From contig NZ_JAGHQW010000001.1 in the NCBI RefSeq assembly GCF_017744115.1, positions 1 to 64,000 of the forward strand: 64,000 nucleotides of DNA. Reading direction: 5' to 3'. Shown piece by piece: positions 38,269-46,798 of this stretch. The stretch's first letter is position 1. Every line of letters starts with the position of its first letter. The notes under the pieces were generated by a model. The model saw only the letters and a list, made by a program, of their open reading frames with translations. It was not told the origin of the DNA and searched no databases. Made by a program: the position numbers and the translations under genes. The DNA comes from Salinisphaera sp. G21_0 (lineage in GTDB: Bacteria > Pseudomonadota > Gammaproteobacteria > Pseudomonadales > Endozoicomonadaceae).

Positions 38269-39846
38269 ATGTCCCAGGATATCCATTCAGACCGCATTCT
38301 GATTCTTGATTTTGGTTCCCAGTACACCCAGCTTATTGCCCGAAGAGTGCGTGAGATCGGCGTTTATTGTGAACTTCATCCCTACGATATGGATGATGGC
38401 GCTATCCGGGAGTTCAGCCCAAAAGCGATCATTTTGTCCGGCGGCCCTGAATCCGTTACCGGTGATAACTCTCCAAAAGCATCTGATATTGTTTTTCAGC
38501 TCGGCGTTCCTGTGCTTGGCATCTGTTATGGCATGCAGGCTATGGCAGAGCAGATGGGTGGCAAGGTCAGTACCTCTGATCTGCGTGAGTTTGGCTATGC
38601 CCAGGTTCAGCTGGAAGCGAAAGTGCACCTTTTTGATGGCATTGAAGACCATGTCTGTGAAGGTGGCCGTCTGACACTGGATGTCTGGATGAGCCATGGT
38701 GATAAAGTGACCACCATACCTGAAGGCTTTGTGGTTGCTGCTTCCACCGGCTCCTGCCCGATTGCTGCCATGGCTTGCGAAGAAAAGCAGTATTACGGCG
38801 TCCAGTTCCACCCTGAAGTGACACATACCACCCAGGGATTACGAATTCTTGAGCGTTTTGTGGTTGATATTGCCGGGTGTCAGAAACTGTGGACGCCAGG
38901 CAAGATCATCGATGATGCCATTGCCCGTATTCGTGAGCAGGTGGGTGAGCAGAAGGTGTTGCTGGGGCTGTCCGGTGGTGTTGATTCCAGTGTCGTAGCG
39001 GCGCTGCTGCATAAGGCGATTGGTGATCAGCTGGTCTGCGTTTTTGTTGATAATGGTCTGCTCCGTCTCCATGAAGGCGATCAGGTGATGGCCATGTTTG
39101 CAGAAAATATGGGGGTTCGGGTTATTCGTGCGGACTCTGAAGCGTTGTTCCTGGGGCGTCTGAACGGTGTGCAGGACCCTGAAGACAAGCGCAAGATTAT
39201 TGGCAATACCTTTATCGAAGTGTTTGATGAACATGCCAGTGCCCTGGACAACATCACTTTTCTGGCTCAAGGCACCATCTATCCGGATGTTATTGAGTCT
39301 GCTGGTTCAACAACCGGTAAGGCACATGTCATCAAGTCCCATCATAATGTGGGCGGTCTGCCGGAAGAGATGAAGATGGAGTTGGTTGAGCCGCTACGTG
39401 AGCTGTTCAAGGATGAGGTTCGAACCATTGGTCTGGAACTGGGTCTGCCTTATGACATGGTTTACCGTCACCCATTCCCGGGACCGGGCCTCGGCGTTCG
39501 TATCCTGGGCGAGGTCAAAAAGGAATATGCGGATATTCTCCGCCAGGCGGATGCTATTTTTATTGAAGAACTGCGTAAGGCCGACTGGTATCAAAAGACC
39601 AGCCAGGCTTTTGCTGTTTTCCTGCCGGTGAAATCCGTTGGCGTGGTGGGTGATGGTCGCCGCTATGAGTATGTGATTGCCCTGCGAGCGGTGGAAACCA
39701 TAGACTTTATGACCGCTCGCTGGGCGCACCTGCCCTATGATTTGCTGGAAAAAGTCTCTAATCGGATCATCAATGAAATGGAGCATGTTTCCAGGGTGAC
39801 CTATGATGTATCCAGTAAGCCACCGGCTACGATTGAGTGGGAGTGA
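38269..39846 (+). CDS. guaA: GMP synthase (glutamine-hydrolysing)
   Basis: GuaA converts XMP to GMP using glutamine and ATP. The 525-residue product has an N-terminal class I glutamine amidotransferase domain with the nucleophile in [11 protein letters not shown] and the His/Glu in QFHPEVTHT. The ATP pyrophosphatase loop is [17 protein letters not shown]. The C-terminal dimerisation domain ends [11 protein letters not shown], the invariant family end. It probably shares a transcript with guaB. Confidence 0.98.
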   Translation: MSQDIHSDRILILDFGSQYTQLIARRVREIGVYCELHPYDMDDGAIREFSPKAIILSGGPESVTGDNSPKASDIVFQLGVPVLGICYGMQAMAEQMGGKVSTSDLREFGYAQVQLEAKVHLFDGIEDHVCEGGRLTLDVWMSHGDKVTTIPEGFVVAASTGSCPIAAMACEEKQYYGVQFHPEVTHTTQGLRILERFVVDIAGCQKLWTPGKIIDDAIARIREQVGEQKVLLGLSGGVDSSVVAALLHKAIGDQLVCVFVDNGLLRLHEGDQVMAMFAENMGVRVIRADSEALFLGRLNGVQDPEDKRKIIGNTFIEVFDEHASALDNITFLAQGTIYPDVIESAGSTTGKAHVIKSHHNVGGLPEEMKMELVEPLRELFKDEVRTIGLELGLPYDMVYRHPFPGPGLGVRILGEVKKEYADILRQADAIFIEELRKADWYQKTSQAFAVFLPVKSVGVVGDGRRYEYVIALRAVETIDFMTARWAHLPYDLLEKVSNRIINEMEHVSRVTYDVSSKPPATIEWE

Positions 39847-39997
39847 TAAAGTCATTACTAAATGTAATAACTGATTCCTTTACTTATACTTGCTTTGGGT
39901 ATTTATATCGGGAGCAATGGTGCATAATGCGCCCATTCAGGGGTGATGTAGTGAGGATCCTTTTACTACATTCCTGCCTGTGATCCTCTTTCCCTAG

Positions 39998-40175
39998 TTA
40001 GAGGCGCGCTGTTTATCAGTAAATCGGAATAGGGTGACGTCCGTAGTCCGATTGAAAGGAAATGGTGCCGAAGTGAGCCTGGTGGTCTACCAGCCTCACT
40101 GGTAGTGCATCGAACAGGTGTACTACTGTCACAGTTTTTACTGTGGAGAGCTAACGGGTACCAGAGAGCGCTGAT
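39998..40175 (+). ncRNA. Lysine riboswitch (L box)
   Basis: The 450-bp leader before the NhaC-family gene contains the conserved L-box pieces in order: AGAGGCGCGCT (from about 39999), GGTGACG, AAAGGAAATGGTGCCGAAGT, paired GAGCCTGGTG...CAGCCTCACTGG arms, the CTGTCACAG/CTGTGGAGAGCTAACGG block and a closing CCAGAGAGCGCT that pairs back to the first segment. Lysine riboswitches are known to control NhaC-type lysine transporters in gammaproteobacteria. The expression platform lies in 40176-40299. I could not decide whether it acts on transcription or translation. Upstream, 39847-39997 is gene-free apart from a small TGTAGT/ACTACA palindrome. Confidence 0.82.
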
Positions 40176-40299
40176 GAGGTTTTCTTTATTCGCGCTTCCT
40201 CCATGTACGCTTGCCTCCTGATCTAATTACAACTGGTTCACTCATCCTGATAAGCATTGGAATAACGGGCATGGGTGATCAATAAACGAGATCAGTTTT

Positions 40300-41892
40300 A
40301 TGGAATTAACCAGTTTCAGTGATTCGTCGTTATCGTTATTGGCCCCAGCCATCGCAATTATTCTGGCAGTAATAACCCGGAAAGTATTATGGTCTCTGGG
40401 CGCTGGTATTGTCACCGGTGCGTTACTGCTGACCGGCTTGAACCCGCTTATCACCATTCACCGTATTTTTGATGGGTTTGTTGGTGTGTTTTGGGATGAA
40501 GGCCTTAATTTCAGCAATCTCTATATTCTGTTGTTTTTGCTGGTCCTGGGTGTGATCACCAGTCTGATCAGTATTTCTGGTGGAGCCAGGGCCTTTGGTG
40601 AGTGGGCTCGTGAGCGTGTCAAGACCCGTCAGGGCTCACAGGTACTGACGGTGTTTCTCGGTGTTATCATTTTTATTGATGATTATTTCAACAGCCTTGC
40701 CGTGGGGAGTATCAGTAAGCCACTCACTGATCGGCACAAAGTCTCAAGAGCCAAGCTCGCTTATTTGATTGATTCGACCGCTGCCCCAATCTGCGTAATT
40801 ATGCCAATTTCAAGCTGGGGTGCTTATATCATTGCCCTGGTGGGTACTATTATGGCGACCCACGGTGTTGGTGGCGATAGCCCGGTCTTTTCATTCCTGG
40901 CCATGGTTCCCATGAACCTTTATGCAATTTTTGCGCTGGCTCTGGTTTTCTTTACCGCAGCCATGGATCTTAATGTTGGACCTATGGCCAGACACGAGAG
41001 CGCAGCGCTTGCTGGCACTCTGTTTGATGCCAATAAGGGTAACCCTCCGGGCGCTCCATCTCTGGAAGAAGATAAAAATGGCCGTGTGGCTGACCTGGTG
41101 TCACCGATTCTGGTGTTGGTACTGGCAACGATGGCTGCCATGATCTGGACGGGGTATACCGCTCTTGCTGGTGATAATCAGGCATTTTCCATCCTGGGTG
41201 CCTTTGAGAATACCGATGTTACGTTATCGCTGATCAGTGGAGGTATGATTGGTCTTCTGTTTGCGATAGCCCGGTTGCTGGGTCGAAATATTTCCGGAAA
41301 CATCTGGAAGAAGGCGATCGCTGAGGGCAGCAGGTCAATGTTACCAGCTATCTATATTCTTGTGTTTGCCTGGGTTCTGACCGGAATAATTGGCCAGCTG
41401 GAGACCGGTAAGTATCTGGCTGGCCTGGTTAGTGGGAATATTTCTCCCAGTTTTCTGCCCATGATGCTTTTCATTGTCTCTGGTGTGATGGCCTTTGCTA
41501 CCGGAACCAGTTGGGGCACCTTTGGTATTATGCTGCCCATTGCCGGAGATATGGCGGCTGCAGCTGACATAGCCATGATGCTGCCTATGTTGGCTTCTGT
41601 ACTGGCAGGCGCTGTGTTTGGTGATCACTGCTCTCCGATTTCTGATACGACAATTCTTTCGTCCACCGGGGCATCCTGTCACCATATGGATCACGTCAAT
41701 ACTCAGCTTCCTTACGCGCTTGCCATAGCGGCTGTGGCCATGTTCGGGTATCTGGTAATGGGGATCACTCACTCGATTTCCTTAGGCTTTGTTGCATCAC
41801 TTGTGGCGTTTACAGGTCTGGTTATTCTGTTCAGAAGGATTTCTTTGAAATCCCGCTTATTGACACCCGCTTCCGGTCATCTGGCCAAGTAA
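40300..41892 (+). CDS. NhaC-family transporter, probably a lysine permease
   Basis: A 530-residue inner-membrane protein with about twelve membrane helices. It has the Na+/H+ antiporter (NhaC/YvsH) features: SISGGARAFGEWARERVKTR, FIDDYFNSLAVGSISKPLTD, DSTAAPICVIMPISSWGAYI and GDHCSPISDTTILSSTGASC. Sequence alone would suggest an antiporter, but the lysine riboswitch in its leader points to lysine uptake (LysW-type), as in other gammaproteobacteria. The ATG at 40300 has no strong ribosome site, consistent with a structured leader. Confidence 0.88.
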   Translation: MELTSFSDSSLSLLAPAIAIILAVITRKVLWSLGAGIVTGALLLTGLNPLITIHRIFDGFVGVFWDEGLNFSNLYILLFLLVLGVITSLISISGGARAFGEWARERVKTRQGSQVLTVFLGVIIFIDDYFNSLAVGSISKPLTDRHKVSRAKLAYLIDSTAAPICVIMPISSWGAYIIALVGTIMATHGVGGDSPVFSFLAMVPMNLYAIFALALVFFTAAMDLNVGPMARHESAALAGTLFDANKGNPPGAPSLEEDKNGRVADLVSPILVLVLATMAAMIWTGYTALAGDNQAFSILGAFENTDVTLSLISGGMIGLLFAIARLLGRNISGNIWKKAIAEGSRSMLPAIYILVFAWVLTGIIGQLETGKYLAGLVSGNISPSFLPMMLFIVSGVMAFATGTSWGTFGIMLPIAGDMAAAADIAMMLPMLASVLAGAVFGDHCSPISDTTILSSTGASCHHMDHVNTQLPYALAIAAVAMFGYLVMGITHSISLGFVASLVAFTGLVILFRRISLKSRLLTPASGHLAK

Positions 41893-41964
41893 TTCAGCTG
41901 CACTATGCTTAAGGAGAGGCAGGGACGCCTTTTTGAACTTATTTAAATCAAGGGCATGGATGCT

Positions 41965-42387
41965 ATGAGCTTTGAACAATTGATGAATTCATACGCTGCT
42001 CGTCAGCAGATGGGTGAGCTGGAGTATGAAAACGACAGATATTCTTTGTTGGTTAATGATCGGATAGAGGTTGCCTGTTTTCAGGCCAATGGTCGCTTTT
42101 ATGCTTATAGCATCATTGCCAGGCTGCCCGGGGAAAATAGTAAGCGTGAAGAATTGTTGATCAGGCTGTTGGGGAAAAACCTGGCTCTGATTGCCCATGA
42201 GCGTGTTTCATTGTGTATCGACCCTGATGTTGATGCACTGGCTCTATATGCTTCTGCTCCGATAAAGAGCCTGAATGTTGATGGTATTGAAGAGGCCATT
42301 GCAGCATTGGCTAATAATCATGCACTTTTTGTAAATTGGGTTGAGCAAAGTGCCCCCCCTGGCCCAGCTATGATGTTCATGTCCTAA
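41965..42387 (+). CDS. CesT/SycE-type type III secretion chaperone
   Basis: A 140-residue acidic protein with the alpha/beta layout of class I secretion chaperones: a helical start (SFEQLMNSYAARQQMGELEY), strands with SLLVNDRIEVACFQ, ELLIRLLGKNLALI, CIDPDVDALALYASAPIKSL and a final helix with EEAIAALANNHALFVNWVEQ. Such chaperones bind one effector and are usually encoded directly upstream of it. Here the next gene begins 56 bases later. AAGGG 10 bases upstream favours the ATG at 41965 over that at 41956. Confidence 0.85.
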   Translation: MSFEQLMNSYAARQQMGELEYENDRYSLLVNDRIEVACFQANGRFYAYSIIARLPGENSKREELLIRLLGKNLALIAHERVSLCIDPDVDALALYASAPIKSLNVDGIEEAIAALANNHALFVNWVEQSAPPGPAMMFMS

Positions 42388-42443
42388 TAGAAGCTGCTGT
42401 CAGTTCGATATATAAGGTATGTCAATGATTAGAGTTGTTCGAT

Positions 42444-45400
42444 ATGCCTTCGAAAAAGCAGCAATCCACTGCTTCCTCAATATTTGGTTGCCTGGTTGCC
42501 AGTACTGAAGCTGCCTATTTCAATGGACTCCGGCGTGCCAATGACGGATTTCTGAAAGCCATCATTCGTTACAGTCGATTCAAAGAGATACATATATTTT
42601 CCCCTCAGTCGTTATTGCCGGAGTTGAGATCCGGCTGGGAATCTTTTCTTCAGCATTATGGCAGTGATAAAGCCATCCATTTCTTACCGGCTCATGAGTT
42701 AAGCCGGTTTTTTTCCCGGGTCAGGTACCAGGTTTTTCATCAGGGGGATCCCTGGGTTGGTCATCTCGCAGCGCTGCGTGATGCTTACTGTATAGAACCA
42801 TTTCCTATTACGGGTCGGGCTCATACGTTGAGTACAGACTCAAATATGTCAAATACCCGTGATCTTCTGTTGTCACCGCTAAAAAGCTGTGACGCAATTT
42901 TATGCAGCAGTGAAGCGCAGAAAAAAGTGATGATGCGTCTGTTGTCTGCCGCGAGTTCCAGTATTTCAGATCATATTGGTGTGGCTATACCTTACAAGGG
43001 GAGTGTTGCGAAGCTGCCCCTGGGGATAGAGCCTGATGAGCGTTATGCAGGAAGTAAAGAGGAAGCCAGAGGGGTATTGGGTGTTGATCAGGATTCTTTT
43101 GTCATTTTAACCCTTGGCCGGCTTGCTCCTTCAAACAAGATGGACCTCCATCCGGTATTGCTGGTAATAAATGATCTGGTGGAGGGTTATGGGCACAGAA
43201 ATATCAAGTGGATTATTGCGGGTGCAGGAGATGCTGGGAATCCAACTGTGCAGTCCCTGTTAAAACAAGCTTATGATTTAAACCTTGAAGGCAGTGTCCG
43301 CTTTGAGCTGGAAATTGCAGATGACCGTAAACATCAATGGCTGTCAGCCTGTGATCTGGTTCTGACGCTTTCGGATAATATTCAGGAAAGTTTTGGCATC
43401 GTACCTCTGGAAGCAATGGTTAATGGCAAGGCTGTAGTTTTATCCGACTGGAATGGTTATTCGGAATTGGTTGAGGATGGGGTCAGTGGCTGTTTGATTG
43501 AAACCGTATCCACAGATTTGGATGATCTTGCCCGTCCGCTTGGTTCATTGTTGACGGACCATGCTCATTTGCTACAAGCCCAGGGGACAGCGGTTAATTT
43601 GAGCCAATGTTCAGAGAAAATTCATCAGCTGATTCAGGAGCCTGAGCTTCTGTCGAGCATGGGAGAGCGGGGAAGGCAGAGAGTATTTGAGAATTATCGA
43701 TGGGAAGCCATTGTTGATGAATATCATCAGTTGGTGAGTGACCTGAATAAAGACGCTGATCAGATTTCCCGATTAAATAAAAGGCCAGTGGGGCTTCCTT
43801 ATCATCAGATATTTGAGCATTACCCAGCCAGTCAGTTAGCAGATGACCAGTTCCTTAAGACAACGGATCGAGGCGTTAGATTGCTGCTGAGATCCGAGCA
43901 GTTAGTTCACTATACCGAAATGGAGTCATTGTTAAAAATCCACCTGATTGACCAGGTAGCCCATCTTTGTTTATCCGGTTGCCATGTGACGGACTTGAAG
44001 GCGAAGTTTCCCCGGGAGCCGGCACTTCTGTTGAATATTATGTGGATGTGTAAATATCAACTGCTGGCCCTGACCGATAAACCGCTATTAAAGCAGGCTA
44101 ACCATCAAAAAAGATGGTGGCCTGAAGAGCAAAGGCTACCGGCTGAGGTGATGCTGCATCTGGATTGTGTCGAGCCACATCGGTTCAGACTTCTGGAGCC
44201 TTTGCTACGCTGGCTGGATGTGCAGCTGGCGTTCTACCATAACCAGTCAGAAAACCCTGAATTTCGAGCGAGCCTGCTAAAGCCCTTTGCTGCAAAGCTG
44301 GATGGCCAGCTGTTGCAGGCAATTGGTTGGGTTGCTGAGATGAAAGGGACTGTGCAATATACCGATGTGTTGGACTCTGTCGTTGAGCAGGGCGGGCTGG
44401 TATTCCTGAGTGCTGAATTTCCTTTGTGGTATCGTTTGAATCGCTTATGGATTATCCGTGCACTGAAAGACTTTAAACAATTATTTGCCCGGTTTTACCG
44501 AGATCTTGGGGGGGTCAATCAGCTGTTTTCTGATTGTTGGCAACAGCCAGCGCAGAGTATTGTCCGTCTTGATTTTCCGTTAAGTACTTCGTCTTCTTGC
44601 ATGATTGCCATTATTGTTTGTGATAATGGCGAGAAGCTGGTTTATAAAAACAGGGATCTGGCTGTCGAGCGGCAAATTATCGGACATACTGCTGATAACA
44701 GTAATATCGCTGGAAAGCTTAACCAGTGGCTGGATGGGCAGCCCGGGCTGGCGACCCTAAGGATATTGACAGGATCGTTTGATGGCGCTTACGGCTATTG
44801 TGAGTTTGTTGATAAAGGTCTCAATGAGGCGCTGGATGATCAGCAGATAAACGATTACTACCAGCGCCTGGGCGTTATTGCTGGTTTATCGATTCTGTTG
44901 GGAATGGGAGACGTTCATAATCGAAATGTCGTATCCAGAAATGGCATACCTCATCTTGTGGATGTTAAAGCTGCTTTCTGCCCGGGTGTTATAAAAGCGT
45001 TCGAGTCTGAGTTGAATGATCCCCAGAAAGCCTTCTGTGGCACGGATAACAGCTTTATGCTCACGTCTCTCTGGAGTGTTTTTGAACAGTTTCACTTTAA
45101 TGGTTATCGGGATTGCTTATTCCAGTTAGTCAATGGAGAGTTGATCGAGATGCCGTCGGTGGAAGAAAGTCTGGTGATCAATAATTTGGTTCGGACCTGT
45201 GAGAGTGACTCGTTATCAAGCATCAAGCCTTTCCTTTGCAGTCAATATGCCAGCGCTTTTGAAAAAGGCCTTGATGCTACGTTCAGAGTCGTTGTGGATC
45301 ATCACGATGACTGGTGTGCGCTTCTGGAACGTTGTAAAGGAATGACTGTTTGTCACTTACCGCGTTTAGATCAGGAGTTCTATTGGCAACAGAAAGTTAA

Positions 45401-45848
45401 TCTATGGACCTTTCATGGCTTTCAGGCATTCTCAGGAAAGCGTCTCAAGGGTTATTTTGACAGGGTGATGAGTCGATTATGTCAGGGGGCAGAAGAGATT
45501 CAACGCTGGGGGGAGCCTGAATGGTTTGAACCTGCAATAGCGCTGTCAGATGAGTTGGTGAAGAATTTGCTTTTTGGCTCAATTACTGAGTTCAGGCGTG
45601 AAGTTGGAGGGAAGGGGATATTCAGTGAGTCTGGTTCCAGGCTATCTGAAAGGGTAATTTCTGACCATTATTTTTCAGTTGATACGTTAAGTAAGTCTGT
45701 CCGTCTGGTGCAGACTATGGCTGAGAACCCTCAACAACTGGAGCAATTTCTAATCTTTCTTACGGCGGTGGTCAAGCAGTGGATGATTGAGAAAGCGGTG
45801 CCGGGGAAAAACTTCCCGGAAGCTTTGCAAGCTAAGCTTCCGGAATAA
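42444..45848 (+). CDS. Glycosyltransferase (GT4) / LanM-dehydratase-like fusion, candidate type III effector
   Basis: A 1134-residue protein. Residues about 10-430 are a GT-B glycosyltransferase with the EX7E motif in ESFGIVPLE (Glu315, Glu323), LTLGRLAPSNKMD and WIIAGAGD. About 470-570 is an unidentified helical linker. From about 700 onward it resembles the kinase-like part of lanthipeptide synthetase LanM (DUF4135): a lysine in LVYKNRDL (Lys735), GMGDVHNRN (Asp823, His825, Asn828) and HLVDVKAAF (Asp840), the expected ATP-site order. No LanC cyclase zinc motif is seen. I know of no standard family with this fusion. The start at ATG 42444 has AGAG upstream; the frame opens at a TTG at 42435. 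The chaperone gene just upstream and the sct genes downstream suggest a type III effector that glycosylates or phosphorylates/dehydrates a host target. That role is inference. Confidence 0.75.
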   Translation: MPSKKQQSTASSIFGCLVASTEAAYFNGLRRANDGFLKAIIRYSRFKEIHIFSPQSLLPELRSGWESFLQHYGSDKAIHFLPAHELSRFFSRVRYQVFHQGDPWVGHLAALRDAYCIEPFPITGRAHTLSTDSNMSNTRDLLLSPLKSCDAILCSSEAQKKVMMRLLSAASSSISDHIGVAIPYKGSVAKLPLGIEPDERYAGSKEEARGVLGVDQDSFVILTLGRLAPSNKMDLHPVLLVINDLVEGYGHRNIKWIIAGAGDAGNPTVQSLLKQAYDLNLEGSVRFELEIADDRKHQWLSACDLVLTLSDNIQESFGIVPLEAMVNGKAVVLSDWNGYSELVEDGVSGCLIETVSTDLDDLARPLGSLLTDHAHLLQAQGTAVNLSQCSEKIHQLIQEPELLSSMGERGRQRVFENYRWEAIVDEYHQLVSDLNKDADQISRLNKRPVGLPYHQIFEHYPASQLADDQFLKTTDRGVRLLLRSEQLVHYTEMESLLKIHLIDQVAHLCLSGCHVTDLKAKFPREPALLLNIMWMCKYQLLALTDKPLLKQANHQKRWWPEEQRLPAEVMLHLDCVEPHRFRLLEPLLRWLDVQLAFYHNQSENPEFRASLLKPFAAKLDGQLLQAIGWVAEMKGTVQYTDVLDSVVEQGGLVFLSAEFPLWYRLNRLWIIRALKDFKQLFARFYRDLGGVNQLFSDCWQQPAQSIVRLDFPLSTSSSCMIAIIVCDNGEKLVYKNRDLAVERQIIGHTADNSNIAGKLNQWLDGQPGLATLRILTGSFDGAYGYCEFVDKGLNEALDDQQINDYYQRLGVIAGLSILLGMGDVHNRNVVSRNGIPHLVDVKAAFCPGVIKAFESELNDPQKAFCGTDNSFMLTSLWSVFEQFHFNGYRDCLFQLVNGELIEMPSVEESLVINNLVRTCESDSLSSIKPFLCSQYASAFEKGLDATFRVVVDHHDDWCALLERCKGMTVCHLPRLDQEFYWQQKVNLWTFHGFQAFSGKRLKGYFDRVMSRLCQGAEEIQRWGEPEWFEPAIALSDELVKNLLFGSITEFRREVGGKGIFSESGSRLSERVISDHYFSVDTLSKSVRLVQTMAENPQQLEQFLIFLTAVVKQWMIEKAVPGKNFPEALQAKLPE

Positions 45849-45849
45849 G

Positions 45850-46224
45850 CTATTGGCCGTGGATGTTGGCAAGAAGTTCTCTGGCCATTTCAGCGGGTTC
45901 TGCCTCTTTTGAAGACAGTAGTGGTTTAAGATAGTCTTCACTTTCTTTATTACGTCCCTCAAACATCAAAGCTAATCCCAGAAAAGCCTTGATAGTAGGG
46001 TCTTCAGGGTGCTTTGCCAGACCTTCCTTATGCAACAGGTCAATAGCTTCCTGATGACGTTTTCGATTCATAAACTCAAGGGCAAAGCCAATGGTGCTAA
46101 GTGGGCTGTCAGGCCTGGCAGCTTCAATACCGTTGAAAATGCCAAAAGCATGTTTTGGCAGTCCGGTTCCGCTGGCCATAAAGCCAATATCCGCCAGAGT
46201 TTTTAAAAGCTTGTCATCAATCAT
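45850..46224 (-). CDS. sctG: Type III secretion needle chaperone SctG (YscG-like TPR protein)
   Basis: A 124-residue TPR-type protein. It begins MIDDKLLKTLADIGFMASGT and has two or three TPR-like helical pairs (HAFGIFNGIEAARPD, ALEFMNRKRHQEAIDLLHKE, AFLGLALMFEGRNKESEDYL), as in YscG/SsaH, which with the SctE partner keeps the needle subunit soluble. GGAGA precedes the ATG. It is last in sctD-sctE-sctF-sctG and ends one base from the stop of the convergent fusion gene. Confidence 0.8.
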   Translation of the reverse strand: MIDDKLLKTLADIGFMASGTGLPKHAFGIFNGIEAARPDSPLSTIGFALEFMNRKRHQEAIDLLHKEGLAKHPEDPTIKAFLGLALMFEGRNKESEDYLKPLLSSKEAEPAEMARELLANIHGQ

Positions 46225-46253
46225 TGCTGACTATCTCCATCCATAAAATTAGT

Positions 46254-46523
46254 TTAGAGCTTCTGAATAATACTCTGTATCGTATCCTTGATGGATTTGA
46301 CGATACTTGAACGAAGACCTTCAACAATCATGTACTTGTTGAACTCTACCTGGAACTCAACCATATCCTTGGTACTGTTAGGATCCATATTGGCGACACG
46401 GTTTTTCAGTGCTGTATCGAGAGCTTCTGCCTGGCTTCCGAATGTTTCAGATACTTTGTCAAAGCTGAAACCGGCGCTTCCTGGCTGATTGTAATTCGGG
46501 TTGTAGGTATCCTGGTATGCCAT
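46254..46523 (-). CDS. sctF: Type III secretion needle subunit SctF
   Basis: The 89-residue protein polymerises into the hollow needle. It has a polar N-terminal third, then the two-helix hairpin typical of YscF/PrgI/MxiH: EALDTALKNRVANMDPNST, the middle turn, and EFQVEFNKYMIVEGLRSSIV with a C-terminal amphipathic KSIKDTIQSIIQKL. The start is ATG 46523 with a GGAA site. It lies between its chaperones sctE and sctG, as in Yersinia. Confidence 0.87.
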   Translation of the reverse strand: MAYQDTYNPNYNQPGSAGFSFDKVSETFGSQAEALDTALKNRVANMDPNSTKDMVEFQVEFNKYMIVEGLRSSIVKSIKDTIQSIIQKL

Positions 46524-46537
46524 GGCTGAGTTCCCTC

Positions 46538-46798
46538 TCAGGCTTTTGATTGACCGTGATGCTGTTTCCAGCTCTTATCAACGACCTCCATAGCCGCAAC
46601 TACAGCGGTGAGCAGGCTGTCGATTTTTGAAAAATCTTCCGGAGCTGCGCCTTTATCTTTTAATCCTTTCAGGCGAGTCGCTTCAGAGAGTAAATGGTTA
46701 AGGATCTGATCCCGGTAAGAGCCGTCCTTATCTTGAATCAACTGTTCTTCAGTTGCTGAGAGAAGAATATTCTCTTCATTTTTCGGTTTGTCCGTCAC
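46538..46798 (-). CDS. sctE: Type III secretion needle chaperone SctE (YscE-like)
   Basis: An 86-residue helical protein from the GTG at 46798, which is preceded by GGAGG. An in-frame TTG at 46810 precedes that site and is less likely. The start overlaps the end of sctD by 23 bases, so translation is probably coupled. The product has an N-terminal acidic helix (TEEQLIQDKDGSYRDQILNH) and a C-terminal helix pair with KIDSLLTAVVAAMEVVDKSW. Weak sequence similarity and position between sctD and sctF identify it as the small needle co-chaperone. Confidence 0.68.
   Translation of the reverse strand: MTDKPKNEENILLSATEEQLIQDKDGSYRDQILNHLLSEATRLKGLKDKGAAPEDFSKIDSLLTAVVAAMEVVDKSWKQHHGQSKA

Noticed and set aside
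42444-45848. A full lanthipeptide synthetase
   Set aside because: No LanC-type zinc-binding motifs and no precursor peptide gene nearby; only the kinase-like part is recognisable.
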